DNA of 64,000 nt from Botryobacter ruber (GCF_003347595.2 NZ_QCZK02000047.1:50782-114781); one strand, 5' to 3'. Numbered from the stretch's first letter, positions 1-9,126 are shown. Made by a program: numbers and translations. The notes: a model not told the origin generated them from the sequence alone.

Positions 1-746
1 AACGCTGGGGTACGCTCACTGCTGATCACAACTTCAGCGTCAATAGGCGGGTCCAGTTCCAGCCGGAGGCGGCCTTTAAAGTGCGGATGTATTTCCATGG
101 CCGCATCGATGTGCACGATCAGCTGCCGGTTCACGCGGAAAAACAGGTCCGGGTCGAGCAGGTTCATCAGGTCGTCGAGCGTATAGTCTACCGGGTACTT
201 CTGGCCGTCGCGGGTAACGAGCAGGTTGAGTTTCTGGTCAACAAAAAAGTAGGCAATTTCATCAATCTTCACCGCCCGGATGCGTGCGCCTGATTTCACG
301 AGGAAGCGCGATTTGTAGCTAGTGGAGCCGGCTGTCATTAGCTTTGCCAGCTCTTCGAGGCGTAGCGGCGGCGTGGCGGGCTGCAGGTTTTCCTGCAGCG
401 ATTTCAGTTTGTTCAGGCTGTTGGCCAGCTTTTCGTACTGCACCGGTTTCAGGAGGTAATCGATGCTGTTTACCTGGAACGCTTTGATGGCGTACTGGTC
501 GTAGGCGGTCGTAAAGATAACAGGAGCCTTCACCTCCACCTGTTTAAAAATCTCAAAACAGAGCCCATCTTCCAGGTGGATGTCTACAAAAAGCAGTTCA
601 GGTGCGGTGTTGTTTTGCAGCCATTCAACGGCACCCTCCACAGAACCGAGTCTGGCCTCTACCTGCAGCTCCGGGTCGTAGGTGTGCAGCATTTTAGTCA
701 GCTTTTCAGCCGCCAGCGCCTCGTCTTCTATAATGACAACTTTCAT
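1..746 (-). CDS. LytTR-family response regulator (3' end cut by window edge)
   Basis: Reading the minus strand from the ATG at 746 gives a CheY-like receiver: acidic residues near the N-terminus (VVIIEDE), phospho-acceptor Asp about residue 55 in LLFVDIHLE, and the conserved Lys in YLLKPVQ. From about residue 140 comes a LytTR DNA-binding domain (KSGARIRAVKIDEIAYF, FFRVNRQLIVHID). The reading frame stays open to the first base, so the last residues are missing. Family role: a phosphorylated regulator binding DNA through the beta-rich LytTR domain. The histidine kinase at 1248-2297 lies upstream on the same strand and is the obvious partner, but 501 bp with a large inverted repeat separate them. 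Target genes cannot be read from the sequence. Confidence 0.93.
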   Translation of the reverse strand, partial: MKVVIIEDEALAAEKLTKMLHTYDPELQVEARLGSVEGAVEWLQNNTAPELLFVDIHLEDGLCFEIFKQVEVKAPVIFTTAYDQYAIKAFQVNSIDYLLKPVQYEKLANSLNKLKSLQENLQPATPPLRLEELAKLMTAGSTSYKSRFLVKSGARIRAVKIDEIAYFFVDQKLNLLVTRDGQKYPVDYTLDDLMNLLDPDLFFRVNRQLIVHIDAAMEIHPHFKGRLRLELDPPIDAEVVISSERTPA

Positions 747-1247
747 CTGTTTCCGGTTAATTGATGTTACGCAAGCTGATTTAACTGTCCATCAGCTGAA
801 AACACTGCTTTAAGCTTTAATTCTTCAGGAGCAGTGGCAATGGTCGCAGCTGCAGTAATGTTTTTTGCATAGTCATTGCTAACATAGCTGTTTCAAAAGT
901 CCCCCTTTGAAGGCAGGGCCGTTTCATTCTCCGAGACTATCCCCTTGAGGCTAATCTTGTAGGGAAAAAGAAAAGGTACTGGAGCAAAGTTTAATTTGCT
1001 AGTGCGAGCTTGTAGCTCGTACTTACTTACCACGATAAAAAGCATGATGTTTAGTAAATATGCAGCATTTTAACCTGGGAAATGAAAGTACGAGCTACAA
1101 GCTCGCACCAGCGCACCCGTTTCCCTACAAGATTAGCCTCAAGGGGATAGTCTCGGAGAATGAAACGAACCTGCCTTCAAAGGGGGACTTTATTCTACCT
1201 TAGTCTGCTATCTAACAGCAGCTGTTAATTTAAAAATATAAAAACAG
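747..1247. repeat. Repeat-filled gap between kinase and regulator genes: long inverted repeat, copy 1
   Basis: No gene is seen here. Outer arms at 898-964 and 1123-1189 are inverted copies of about 67 bp with only two mismatches. Inside them, 1002-1024 and 1086-1108 form a second perfect 23-bp inverted pair containing GCGAGCTTGTAGCTCG. The 61-bp centre (1025-1085) is AT-rich. Related copies lie at 41290-41535, 45284-45450 and 54283-54462. A copy of the short dispersed element lies at 827-858. The structure resembles a non-autonomous palindromic element; no transposase is linked to it here. Confidence 0.85.
827..858 (-). repeat. Short dispersed Ala-peptide element, intergenic copy
   Basis: Reads AGCAGTGGCAATGGTCGCAG in its core, the reverse orientation of the consensus TCTGCTCCTGCCACCATAGC. 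It lies in the 5' leader region of the response regulator gene. It is the left-most of about 20 copies recognised in this window. Confidence 0.6.
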
Positions 1248-2297
1248 CTAAAGCTTTTCACTGCTAACGCTGTTCCATTCCAGCAATGGGAGCTTCACTG
1301 TAAAATACTGCTCATCCTGCTCCACCACAACCGGGTGGGGCGAAAAATACGCAAACCGTTTCCGGATATTGTCGAGTCCCACCTTCGGCAAATTGGAGGC
1401 TTCCTTGTGCTTGGGCTGAAACGTATTCCGGACCACCAGCCAGTGCTCCGCCTCCAGGTAAATTTCGATCGCCAGCGGGCTGGCTTCGGTGGCTTTGTTG
1501 TGTTTGATGGCATTCTCGACCAGCATCTGCACCGACAGCGGCGGCAGGTAAAAAGGCTTCAGCCCGGACGGTACATCCACCGAAACCTGCAACTGCCGGT
1601 TCAGCCGCCGCTGGAACAGGAAAGTGTAAGCCTGGATGAACTCCAGCTCCGTTTCCAGCTCCACCAGTTCTTCGTCGCGGTGCTGCAGCACGTAGCGGTA
1701 CACATCGGCAAACCGGTCCAGGAACTGCTGCGCTTCCCGGGTGTCAATCTCGATCAGCGACGAGAGCACGTTGAGGTTGTTGAACAGGAAGTGCGGGTCG
1801 ATGTGGGTTTTAAGCGATTCGAAACGCGTGCGCAGGTTCTCTTCCCGCAGCTTTTCAGACTGGATAAAAGCTTCCTTCCAGCGGGCCATAAAGTAAAACC
1901 CGAAAATAAGCGAGAAAACCGGGATGATAAACAGCAGCCCGTACAGGTTGAGCACCAGCACCTGCTCCGGGCTTGGCGGCAACCCGACCAGCATTGTTTT
2001 CAGCACATAATAAGAGGCGTTGATGCAGACAAGGGAATAGAGGCCGCTGCTAAGCAACTGGATCAGGAAACGCCGGAGCGGGTGACCGGTCCAGGGAGCG
2101 TGCTGGTTTAGTTGCAGGTGAATAAAACGGTTGCCCAGCCACAGCAGCGCCAGCACCACCACAATCCAGAGCAGGGCCGCCATGTACTCCTGGTCGCCGG
2201 GCAGCATGGCCAGCACCACCAGCAGTCCCAGCGACAGCAGTGCCAGGGCAGTTATCCATAGCTGGAGTCCTCCTTTCCCTATACCGGTTAACCTCAT
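1248..2297 (-). CDS. LytS/YehU-type sensor histidine kinase
   Basis: A 349-residue membrane kinase. Four hydrophobic stretches (about residues 12-32, 40-56, 78-98 and 112-136) precede a short coiled linker. The His-kinase dimerisation segment follows, with His169 in DPHFLFNN, then the ATP-binding N-box VENAIKHNK near residue 262 and a G-box like KVGLDNIRKR. This order is typical of PF06580 kinases that pair with LytTR regulators, and such a regulator lies downstream at 1-746. There is no large extracytoplasmic sensor domain, so the signal is probably sensed within the membrane (inference). The ATG at 2297 follows the stop-side of the gene at 2320 on the same strand by about 20 bp, so transcription may be shared. 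Confidence 0.93.
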   Translation of the reverse strand: MRLTGIGKGGLQLWITALALLSLGLLVVLAMLPGDQEYMAALLWIVVVLALLWLGNRFIHLQLNQHAPWTGHPLRRFLIQLLSSGLYSLVCINASYYVLKTMLVGLPPSPEQVLVLNLYGLLFIIPVFSLIFGFYFMARWKEAFIQSEKLREENLRTRFESLKTHIDPHFLFNNLNVLSSLIEIDTREAQQFLDRFADVYRYVLQHRDEELVELETELEFIQAYTFLFQRRLNRQLQVSVDVPSGLKPFYLPPLSVQMLVENAIKHNKATEASPLAIEIYLEAEHWLVVRNTFQPKHKEASNLPKVGLDNIRKRFAYFSPHPVVVEQDEQYFTVKLPLLEWNSVSSEKL

Positions 2298-2319
2298 GTT
2301 TACAAGATAGAATGATGGG

Positions 2320-3591
2320 CTAATCTAACGAAACCTGGAGCACCTTGTTCCATGGTATATACTTATACTGCCGCTGCTGCGGCCACACCAGGATACCCCA
2401 GTTGGTTTCGTTTACATCGCTACGGCCTTTCAGCACCAGTTTCTGCCCGTCTTTCAGCACCACGGCCGTAGCACTGCCGTTGATAGGGGAAATACTGCTG
2501 ATGTACCGGAAAGGTACCTGGCGCAGCGCGCCTGCATTGTCCCAGCCGTCCAGCGTTTCGGTATCCAGCTTCTCATCCAGGTCATAAATGAGCGAACCTG
2601 TCCAGGCTTGTTTTTCGGTGGTCAGCACTCGCCCATGCAGGGGTGCCGGTTTTTGAAAATGCCCGTAGCTGAAGCCTGCATCCGATGGATACGCCGTGAA
2701 ACTTGCTCCTTTAAAGTTTATCCAGCGAATGGTTACCTGTCCCCAGGTAGGGTGCCTGACCACAATCCCCTGGTTCTGGTTATTCACGTTGCTGTTGTCC
2801 TGCAGGTAGTATTCCGTTCCGGAACGGAGCGTTACCAGCGCACCTTTTTCTTTGGGACGGATAGCGGCGATATCAATAAACCGGAGGCGCTGGTATTCGC
2901 CGTCCTTGTTTTTCCCGTCTACATAGTTGGAAGTCAGGTATTCGTCCATATCCCACTGCACCTGTCCGGTGTACGTAAAGCCGTTGCGGGTGGTGATGGT
3001 GCCGTAAAGCGGTTCGGCCTTCAGGTAAGCAAATGTAGCAGGCGTGGGCATAAACCGGATGCGGGCAATTTTATCCCATTCCAGGAATGTCTTCTCCTCG
3101 TCCGGCGCAATGACAGCAATTCGCCTGCCCAGCTGATTTTTATACTCTGGATCGTCGTTGATATACACATTGATTTTCTCGCCGCCTTTCAGGACAACCG
3201 TTGCCTCGTTCGCACCGGTTACCTGCAGGGCGGCCATGTCGCCGAAGCGGCAACGGAAGGTATGTTTGCGTGATGGGTAGCGGTTTTGCCACAGGTTCAT
3301 AAAGCCCCATTCTACCTGTTGCTGCTTTTCTTCCTGGCTTAGTTTTTCCAGCTGCTCATAGTTGAGGTACCTGAGCACGGGATTGTCTTTCTTCTCCACC
3401 GTCAGCATATCTACCCACATGCGCTGCCCGGCGCTCCAGAGAAGCTGCCCTCTGTACTGCTCGTTGTTGCGCAGCGTCACCTCCCCGTACAGGAAACCTT
3501 CGTGCTGCGCCAGTGCAGGCAGGTCAGCAGCAGTCAGCAAGAGCAGCAGGATAATAAAGAAGAGGTTCTGTAGGCGCATGTTCATGTACAA
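2320..3591 (-). CDS. Secreted protein with three internal repeats, function unknown
   Basis: 423 residues beginning with a clear signal peptide (hydrophobic core FFIILLLLLTAA, cleavage near ALAQ, residue 29). No catalytic motif is recognised. Three internal segments share a pattern of the type LYGxVxxRNxxxYxGQLxW followed by an acidic loop and a FRYI/RFIDI strand ending in SxISP or AxIRP: near residues 33-60, 196-250 and 325-375. This suggests tandem small beta domains. The start could be M1, M3 or M5 (MYMNM); all give the same mature protein. It lies just upstream of the histidine kinase on the same strand, so a role connected to that two-component system is possible but is only inference from position. 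Confidence 0.8.
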   Translation of the reverse strand: MYMNMRLQNLFFIILLLLLTAADLPALAQHEGFLYGEVTLRNNEQYRGQLLWSAGQRMWVDMLTVEKKDNPVLRYLNYEQLEKLSQEEKQQQVEWGFMNLWQNRYPSRKHTFRCRFGDMAALQVTGANEATVVLKGGEKINVYINDDPEYKNQLGRRIAVIAPDEEKTFLEWDKIARIRFMPTPATFAYLKAEPLYGTITTRNGFTYTGQVQWDMDEYLTSNYVDGKNKDGEYQRLRFIDIAAIRPKEKGALVTLRSGTEYYLQDNSNVNNQNQGIVVRHPTWGQVTIRWINFKGASFTAYPSDAGFSYGHFQKPAPLHGRVLTTEKQAWTGSLIYDLDEKLDTETLDGWDNAGALRQVPFRYISSISPINGSATAVVLKDGQKLVLKGRSDVNETNWGILVWPQQRQYKYIPWNKVLQVSLD

Positions 3592-3982
3592 AAAATGTAA
3601 GATAAGAATTTGCCGCTAAATGTTACGGCCAAACAGGGCTCAAACAGGACCAACCGTAGCTAACCCGGGAAAATTCAGGGCTGAACAAGCCGCTAAACTT
3701 CTCTGCTCCTGCCACCACAGCCGCTGCTGCCGGATTCACGCCCGTCCTCTGCTCCCCCTCCTGCCGCCTGACCGGCAAATTCACACCTCCACAAACAATT
3801 TTAGTACCCCCACCCAAATATTCAGCACAACCGCCTGATTATCAAAAATCAACTTATTCAAACATAATATTAGAATCGTATAATACTACAACCAAAGCAG
3901 TGGCCGCTAACCTTTCTGCTGCAACGGTAACCCTATTCCTTATTAATTGCAGATCTCGTTTCCATAAATCATTTGAAAGCCT
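3592..3982. other. Intergenic region between divergent genes
   Basis: 391 bp between the minus-strand secreted protein and the plus-strand hydrolase. It holds one copy of the short dispersed element at 3702-3731. The right half (3770-3980) is AT-rich and presumably carries the promoters, but I see no TAnnTTTG motif good enough to call. The open frames here are short and show no recognisable protein features. Confidence 0.6.
3702..3731 (+). repeat. Short dispersed Ala-peptide element, intergenic copy
   Basis: Matches the consensus orientation almost exactly (TCTGCTCCTGCCACCACAGC, followed by CGCTGCTGCC). It is intergenic, upstream of the hydrolase gene. Confidence 0.7.
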
Positions 3983-5359
3983 ATGAAAACCGCACGTTCC
4001 CCGTTTCAAAAAGTTTGTCAGGCAACAGGTAAAATTATGCTGACTTATTACCAGGAAAAGCGACACCGCCTGCTGGCCCTGCGTGGTGTAGCCGCAACCT
4101 GGCTATGCCTCCTGCTGTTGTTAACCCGGTGCCAGCCTTACCTGGAGGAAGCGCCCGAGCCTGTTACCACCACCAACACCACGCTGACAAAACAAATTAT
4201 CACGGCCATGGATGGCACCATTGCACACGCAGAAACAACCCTGGGTACGTTGCAGAACGGTGAGTTAATCTTTATCAGTGTGCCGGAAAACTGGAATGGT
4301 GAGTTGATTTTGTATGCCCCCGGCTACACCCCTGCCTTCGCGGACCTGCACATTGCACCGGAAGCCAGTACCTATGGACCGCTTTTCAACTTATTTGGCT
4401 ATGCCTTTGCCACTACCAGCTACAGCGAGAACGGGCTGGCCATTCAGTCCGGCATCCAGGATATGATTAACCTGCGCAACCTGTTTATAGAGGAGTACGG
4501 GGAACCCACTGAAATCTATCTGACTGGGGCATCTGAAGGAGGTCTTGTAACCACGCTTGCTGTTGAACGCTATCCGGAGTTGTGGAGCGGGGGCATCTCC
4601 CTGTGCGGGCCCTGCGGCGATTTTCAGCAGCAGCTCAACTACTATGGCCACTTCCGGGTACTGTTCGACTACCTTTTCCCGGGTGTGCTGCCCGGCACTG
4701 TTGTCGATGTTCCGCAGGCTATGATCGATAACTGGCAGACCGTTTATATACCTGCAATCCTCTTTGCCATCAGCCAGGACCCCGCCAAAACGCTACTGCT
4801 GCTGAATGTAGCCGGGGCGCCTTACGATCCTGCCAACCCCTTAACCACCATCCCCCAAACGGTTGTACAGGTGCTTACCTATAATTTGTTTATTCACGAT
4901 GCCGTGGAGAAACTGGGAGGCCAGCCGTTTGATAACAAGGATTACGTTTATTCCGGCACCGGCAGCCCGGCCACGGATCTGCTGCTGAACGAAGGGGTAC
5001 AGCGGTATTCGGCCGACAAAGAAGCGGCCAAAACCATCAAAAAATTCTACGAAACCAGCGGTAACTTTAAGATTCCCCTGGTAAAATCGCACACCACCCT
5101 GGACCACATCCAGCTGTTCCGGAACCTGCTGCAATACGAAGCCAAAGTACCAACCGGCAAAACCTCCCTTTTCGCTGCCATTCCTGTGGAAGGCTACGGG
5201 CACTGCACGTTTACTAATGTACAGGTAATAGATATCTTTACAACGTTTATAGAGAAGATCGGTGCCAGCAAGCAACATCCTTTAGCCAAGGTGAAAGATG
5301 TAAACGGACAGATTATCAGCTCTGTCCGGGAAGAAAAAGTGCTGGTAACGGTGAAGTAG
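3983..5359 (+). CDS. Lipoprotein alpha/beta hydrolase
   Basis: 458 residues. A hydrophobic stretch (about 36-48) ends in LLLLTRC, a lipobox with Cys50, so the protein is probably anchored to the membrane outside the cytoplasm. The nucleophile elbow is GASEGG with Ser184. A late His in GYGHCTF (about residue 416) fits the catalytic His, and an Asp in the loops before it would complete the triad. This matches secreted serine hydrolases of the S9/DAP-like or esterase type; the substrate is unknown. M19 (4037) is an alternative start that gives a more usual lipoprotein signal length and may be the real one. A strong terminator follows at 5367-5410. Confidence 0.8.
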   Translation: MKTARSPFQKVCQATGKIMLTYYQEKRHRLLALRGVAATWLCLLLLLTRCQPYLEEAPEPVTTTNTTLTKQIITAMDGTIAHAETTLGTLQNGELIFISVPENWNGELILYAPGYTPAFADLHIAPEASTYGPLFNLFGYAFATTSYSENGLAIQSGIQDMINLRNLFIEEYGEPTEIYLTGASEGGLVTTLAVERYPELWSGGISLCGPCGDFQQQLNYYGHFRVLFDYLFPGVLPGTVVDVPQAMIDNWQTVYIPAILFAISQDPAKTLLLLNVAGAPYDPANPLTTIPQTVVQVLTYNLFIHDAVEKLGGQPFDNKDYVYSGTGSPATDLLLNEGVQRYSADKEAAKTIKKFYETSGNFKIPLVKSHTTLDHIQLFRNLLQYEAKVPTGKTSLFAAIPVEGYGHCTFTNVQVIDIFTTFIEKIGASKQHPLAKVKDVNGQIISSVREEKVLVTVK

Positions 5360-5366
5360 GAAAGAT

Positions 5367-5410
5367 AAAAAAAGGTCCTGGTTCAGGCATCTGAACCAGG
5401 ACCTTTTTTT
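5367..5410 (+). terminator. Rho-independent terminator after the hydrolase gene
   Basis: A 16-bp perfect stem (5371-5386 with 5391-5406, AAAGGTCCTGGTTCAG) with a 4-base loop is followed by a T run. Flanking A and T runs would let it work on both strands. Confidence 0.92.
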
Positions 5411-5411
5411 G

Positions 5412-5447
5412 TTCTGCTCCTGCCACCACAGCCACTGCTGCAGCAAC
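5412..5447 (+). repeat. Short dispersed Ala-peptide element, intergenic copy
   Basis: TTCTGCTCCTGCCACCACAG followed by CCACTGCTGCAGC. It lies immediately after the terminator and just before the GTG start of the next gene. This is one of the best matches to the consensus. Confidence 0.75.
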
Positions 5448-5477
5448 CTTAATGCGGCGCACCAGTAAGTATAGCCC

Positions 5478-6563
5478 GTGAAGCGAATTATCCAGTTTGT
5501 AGAAAAGTCGGGGCTGAACCTGCAAATTTTGAAGACAGCGTTTGCCGCTGCTTTGTCCTGGTTTGTTGCAAGCAGCCTGCTGCACTCCGAATATCCTTAT
5601 TTTGCTGCTGTTGCTGCCATTATTACCGTTCAGGTAACGGTAGCAGATTCTGTTGACAAAGCCACGCAACGTATAGTAGGAATCATTGGGGGCGTCTTAC
5701 TCAGTATGTTGCTGGGGCATTGGTTTAAAGTTACCGCCGTCTCCATTTTCGTGATCATCCTGATTGGCATGGCTATCGCCAAACTGCTCCGGATGAACCA
5801 GCAGATTATTTCGCAGGTGGCCATCAGTTCGCTGCTGGTACTCGCATTCGGGCAAACCAGGGAGGGCTATGCCTACGAGCGCATCATCGAAACCATACTT
5901 GGCTCTGCTATAGCAGTTCTCATCAATGCACTCATCGTTCCTCAGAATGCAGTACCTGAAGTGGAACGGAGCATGCTGCGCTACTGCCAACTGGCCGGCA
6001 CTACCCTCTCCAGCCTGACAGCGCTGCTCAACAACATTGGCTCGAATGGGAAAACAGGTCGCTCCGAAGTGGATGCGCTCATCAGGGAGGCCAGTGCTGC
6101 CCGCAAAGCACTGGAACTGGCGGAACAAAGCCTGAAGTACAACCCGCTGCTCACACACCAGCGCACCCGCCTGGGCCAGCTGACGGAAAGTATGCACCAA
6201 CTGGAAAGCATCACGATCCAGATACGGGGAATCCGCAGAAGCCTGGCAGACCTGCAACAGGCGGAACAGGCAGCCATCGATGCTACTTTTGCGCTGCAGC
6301 TCCAGCAGGCCATGAAATCTACTGCCGGTTGTATTGCGGCGTACGGTCAGGCTACCGTCAGTGGGGCAGCAGCAGATCACCAGGTTTTGTATGATGCCAT
6401 GCAACAAGCACAACAGGATCAGGAAATCTGCCTGCATAACCTGCACAACATCAGGTCCCTGGCTACCTTGCGGGATATCGGCAGCATCCTGACCGATTTA
6501 GGCCGCATTGTGTCTGAAACCGGAAGCCAAAAGCCTTTATATCAACCGGCAGAAGTAAAATAG
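5478..6563 (+). CDS. FUSC / aromatic acid exporter-type inner-membrane protein
   Basis: 361 residues. The first 165 hold several membrane segments (for example ILKTAFAAALSWFVASSLL, YFAAVAAIITVQVTV, IVGIIGGVLLSMLLG, VAISSLLVLAFG, ILGSAIAVLINALIV). A long helical cytoplasmic region follows, rich in Leu, Glu and Gln. The motif YFAAVAAIITVQ with a downstream DATQRI-like segment (DKATQRIVG) is typical of the FUSC / ArAE family, whose members export aromatic acids or act as YeeE/YccS-type efflux proteins. The substrate is unknown. The start is a GTG at 5478; no ATG lies close upstream in frame. It follows a terminator, so it is probably transcribed alone. Confidence 0.85.
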   Translation: MKRIIQFVEKSGLNLQILKTAFAAALSWFVASSLLHSEYPYFAAVAAIITVQVTVADSVDKATQRIVGIIGGVLLSMLLGHWFKVTAVSIFVIILIGMAIAKLLRMNQQIISQVAISSLLVLAFGQTREGYAYERIIETILGSAIAVLINALIVPQNAVPEVERSMLRYCQLAGTTLSSLTALLNNIGSNGKTGRSEVDALIREASAARKALELAEQSLKYNPLLTHQRTRLGQLTESMHQLESITIQIRGIRRSLADLQQAEQAAIDATFALQLQQAMKSTAGCIAAYGQATVSGAAADHQVLYDAMQQAQQDQEICLHNLHNIRSLATLRDIGSILTDLGRIVSETGSQKPLYQPAEVK

Positions 6564-6582
6564 TTTATGGGCAGACAGAACC

Positions 6583-6613
6583 TTTGGAAAATCTGTAACA
6601 AATGTTAGCTTTG
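6583..6613 (+). promoter_or_regulatory. Bacteroidota-type promoter before the glycosidase gene
   Basis: TTTG at 6583-6586 and TAGCTTTG at 6606-6613 (fits TAnnTTTG) are separated by 19 bp, the spacing expected for the Bacteroidota primary sigma factor. The predicted transcript start is near 6620, about 16 bases before the ATG at 6636. Confidence 0.7.
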
Positions 6614-6635
6614 ATTTACAAACCAACTCCTCTCA

Positions 6636-8792
6636 ATGGACCAGCTATACCTTACCCTGAAACAGGCTTTCTGCTGTAGTTGCTATCTTTTCCTGTTCCT
6701 CGGCTTACCAGCCAACACGTTCGCTCAAAATCGCATCGACCGCTTTGCCCTCGTTAACCGGCACAATGTAAAGCTGCAGGAAGTGGATGCGCTGGCGCCG
6801 ATTTCGCTCGGCAATGGCGATTTTGCTTACACGGCCGATGTGACGGGCCTGCAAACATTCGAGGACTACTACCACAAAAACGGCATTCCGCTGGAAACCC
6901 GCACCACCTGGGCCTGGCACTCCTTCCCGAACACCGAAAACCTGAAGCTGGAAGACGCCATGAAAGAAAGCGATTTCCATGGACGCAAAATATCCTACGC
7001 CAGCCTCCAGCACAGTCCCGCCGGCGAGTATTTCCGCAAAAACCCGCACCCGATACCGATGGGGCAGATCAGCCTGGTAAGGCAGGACGGTTCCGCCCTC
7101 ACCCTGGACGCCATCAGCCAGATTAATCAGACGCTGGATGTGTGGCAGGGCCTGCTGATCAGCCAGTACAACATCGACGGGCAGCCGGTGACGGTCGAGA
7201 CGGTGAGTCACCCGGAGCTGAGCCTGGTGGCTGTCAAAATCAAATCGCCGCTGCTCAGGTCAGGCAAACTGAAGGCTGCTTTCCGGTTCCCCTACGCCTA
7301 CGACCTGGACATCAAAAACAAACCGCCCTTCGACTGGAGCAAACCCGAGCGGCACCAGACCACCATCGTCAGCCAGAGCAAAAACGAAGTGCAGCTGAAA
7401 CGGGCACTGGACGACAGCCTGTACTATGTGCGGGTGCAGTGGCAGGGCGCGGGGAAATGGGTACAACAGAGGCCGCACCGCTTCCTCCTGGACAGCAAAG
7501 GCGCCGACAGCCTCGTGTTTGTCTGCAGTTTCGCCCCCACCCAACAGAAACAAGCGCTGCCAACTTTTGCCGGCACCAAAGCCGCCAGTGCCGCCTCCTG
7601 GAAGAACTACTGGACCCAGGGCGGCGCCGTCGACCTGTCGGGCAGCACCGATCCGCGTGCGGCAGAACTGGAGCGGCGCATCGTGCTGTCGCAGTACCTG
7701 ATGAAGGTTAACTACAGCGGGCATTTTCCGCCGCAGGAAACAGGGCTGGCGCATATCAGCTGGTACGGCAAACACAACTCCGAAGTATACTGGCTGCACG
7801 CGGCCCAGTTTTACCAGTGGAACCGCACCGGGCTGCTCGAAAACGGGCTGAAGTGGTATAAAAAAATTCTTCCGGCAGCGCAGGCAGATGCCGCTGAAAG
7901 CGGCTTCGAAGGCGCCCGCTGGCCCAAGATGGCAGGTCCTGACGGCCGTCCGACACCAGGAACGATCAACCCTTTCATCATCTGGAACCACCCCAACCCC
8001 ATTTACCTGTCGGAGCTGGTGTACCGCGCCAAACCGACGGCTGCTACCCTGGAGCAGTACAAAGACCTGGTTTTTGAGTCGGCAAAATTCCTGGCTTCCT
8101 ATGCTTATTTCGATACCAAAACCGGGCGCTACATTTTAGGTCCTCCGATAAAAAGCGTGAACGAGAGCACCGAAGAAAACACTACCCAAAACCCGACCTT
8201 CGAGCTGGTGCAGTGGTACCACGGGCTACAAGTGGCGCAACAATGGCGCGAACGGATGGGCATGAAACGGGACCCGCACTGGGACGATATCCTGCAGAAG
8301 CTGGCACGTCCCACCATACAGGATGGGAAATATGTGGAGATTGAAACCGACCCGGAGATGTACAACCGCAAAGGCGGCTTCTCCTCTGCCATGCTCATGG
8401 GCCTCGGGTACCTGCCCCAGACGCCCATGATCGACAAAGATGTAATGGAGCGAACGTTCCAGGCCATCCTGCAACGCAACGGGCTGAACAGTTTCGTCAG
8501 TTGGAGCATGGGCAAAGGCGCCCTGACAGCAGCCCGGCTCGGCGACCGGGAAACAGCGGTGGCTATAGTCTGCAACGACTTGCCCCAGGCGCATTTCCAT
8601 AAAAGCGGTTATGTGCAGCGGCCCAAAGAGCCGATGGCCTGCCCGGCCTACCTGCCGGTAAACAGTTCTTTTCTTTCCGCTGTGGCGCTTATGGCAGCCG
8701 GTTGGGATGGTGCGCCCGACGGTAACGCACCCGGCTTTCCGCAGGATGGCAGCTGGCAGGTGCGGGTCGAGAACCTGAACAAGCTGCCGTAG
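6636..8792 (+). CDS. Secreted six-hairpin glycosidase-like protein (GH65/GH95-like)
   Basis: 718 residues with a signal peptide (core YLFLFLGLPANTFAQ, cleavage near residue 31). The N-terminal part is beta-sandwich-like and starts with APISLGNGDFAYTADVTG, a pattern seen at the front of GH65-type and related (alpha/alpha)6 enzymes. From about residue 330 the sequence becomes helical (WYGKHNSEVYWLHAAQFYQW, GFEGARWPKM, ELVYRAKP, TFELVQWYHGLQVAQQWRERMG), consistent with a six-hairpin toroid. Likely catalytic acids are in the WYGKHNSEVYW and NESTEENTTQNPTFEL segments, but this is inference. Substrate and exact GH family are not certain. It has its own promoter and no obvious operon partners. Confidence 0.62.
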   Translation: MDQLYLTLKQAFCCSCYLFLFLGLPANTFAQNRIDRFALVNRHNVKLQEVDALAPISLGNGDFAYTADVTGLQTFEDYYHKNGIPLETRTTWAWHSFPNTENLKLEDAMKESDFHGRKISYASLQHSPAGEYFRKNPHPIPMGQISLVRQDGSALTLDAISQINQTLDVWQGLLISQYNIDGQPVTVETVSHPELSLVAVKIKSPLLRSGKLKAAFRFPYAYDLDIKNKPPFDWSKPERHQTTIVSQSKNEVQLKRALDDSLYYVRVQWQGAGKWVQQRPHRFLLDSKGADSLVFVCSFAPTQQKQALPTFAGTKAASAASWKNYWTQGGAVDLSGSTDPRAAELERRIVLSQYLMKVNYSGHFPPQETGLAHISWYGKHNSEVYWLHAAQFYQWNRTGLLENGLKWYKKILPAAQADAAESGFEGARWPKMAGPDGRPTPGTINPFIIWNHPNPIYLSELVYRAKPTAATLEQYKDLVFESAKFLASYAYFDTKTGRYILGPPIKSVNESTEENTTQNPTFELVQWYHGLQVAQQWRERMGMKRDPHWDDILQKLARPTIQDGKYVEIETDPEMYNRKGGFSSAMLMGLGYLPQTPMIDKDVMERTFQAILQRNGLNSFVSWSMGKGALTAARLGDRETAVAIVCNDLPQAHFHKSGYVQRPKEPMACPAYLPVNSSFLSAVALMAAGWDGAPDGNAPGFPQDGSWQVRVENLNKLP

Positions 8793-8847
8793 TAGGCGCT
8801 GCCCCAACACTTGCCAAAGTTTGTTAAAAGTAAGGCTAATTCGCTTA

Positions 8848-8880
8848 TCTGCACCTGCCACCATTGCCTCTGCAGCTCCT
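8848..8880 (+). repeat. Short dispersed Ala-peptide element, left half of an inverted pair
   Basis: TCTGCACCTGCCACCATTGC followed by CTCTGCAGCTCCT. It faces the copy at 8929-8958, with 48 bp between them. Confidence 0.72.
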
Positions 8881-8928
8881 GTAGTGTTGCAAGCCCAATT
8901 CACACTGACCTGTTTCTGTAGTAGAACT

Positions 8929-8958
8929 GCAGCGGCTATGGTGGCAGGTACAGCAGAA
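8929..8958 (-). repeat. Short dispersed Ala-peptide element, right half of an inverted pair
   Basis: GCAGCGGCTATGGTGGCAGG followed by TACAGCAGAA, the reverse orientation of the consensus. Together with 8848-8880 it can form an imperfect hairpin. Confidence 0.72.
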
Positions 8959-9012
8959 TAAAACAGCATGAAAATGTGCTACAATGCTTTGGCTACCATT
9001 ACCATTGAATTA

Positions 9013-9045
9013 AAAGAGCCGTGACTGCGAACAGCACGGCTCTTT
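9013..9045 (+). terminator. Hairpin terminator between convergent genes
   Basis: An 11-bp stem, AAAGAGCCGTG paired with CACGGCTCTTT, with an 11-base loop. Short T and A runs lie on either side, so it could act for the plus-strand gene ending at 8792 or in both directions. Confidence 0.65.
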
Positions 9046-9126
9046 CGTTGTAGCCTGAAAGTTAAATTCCAGCCAGAAGCTGAAACATGTTGTTTTTACT
9101 TCTCCGAAGGATAGTTTTGCAACAAA

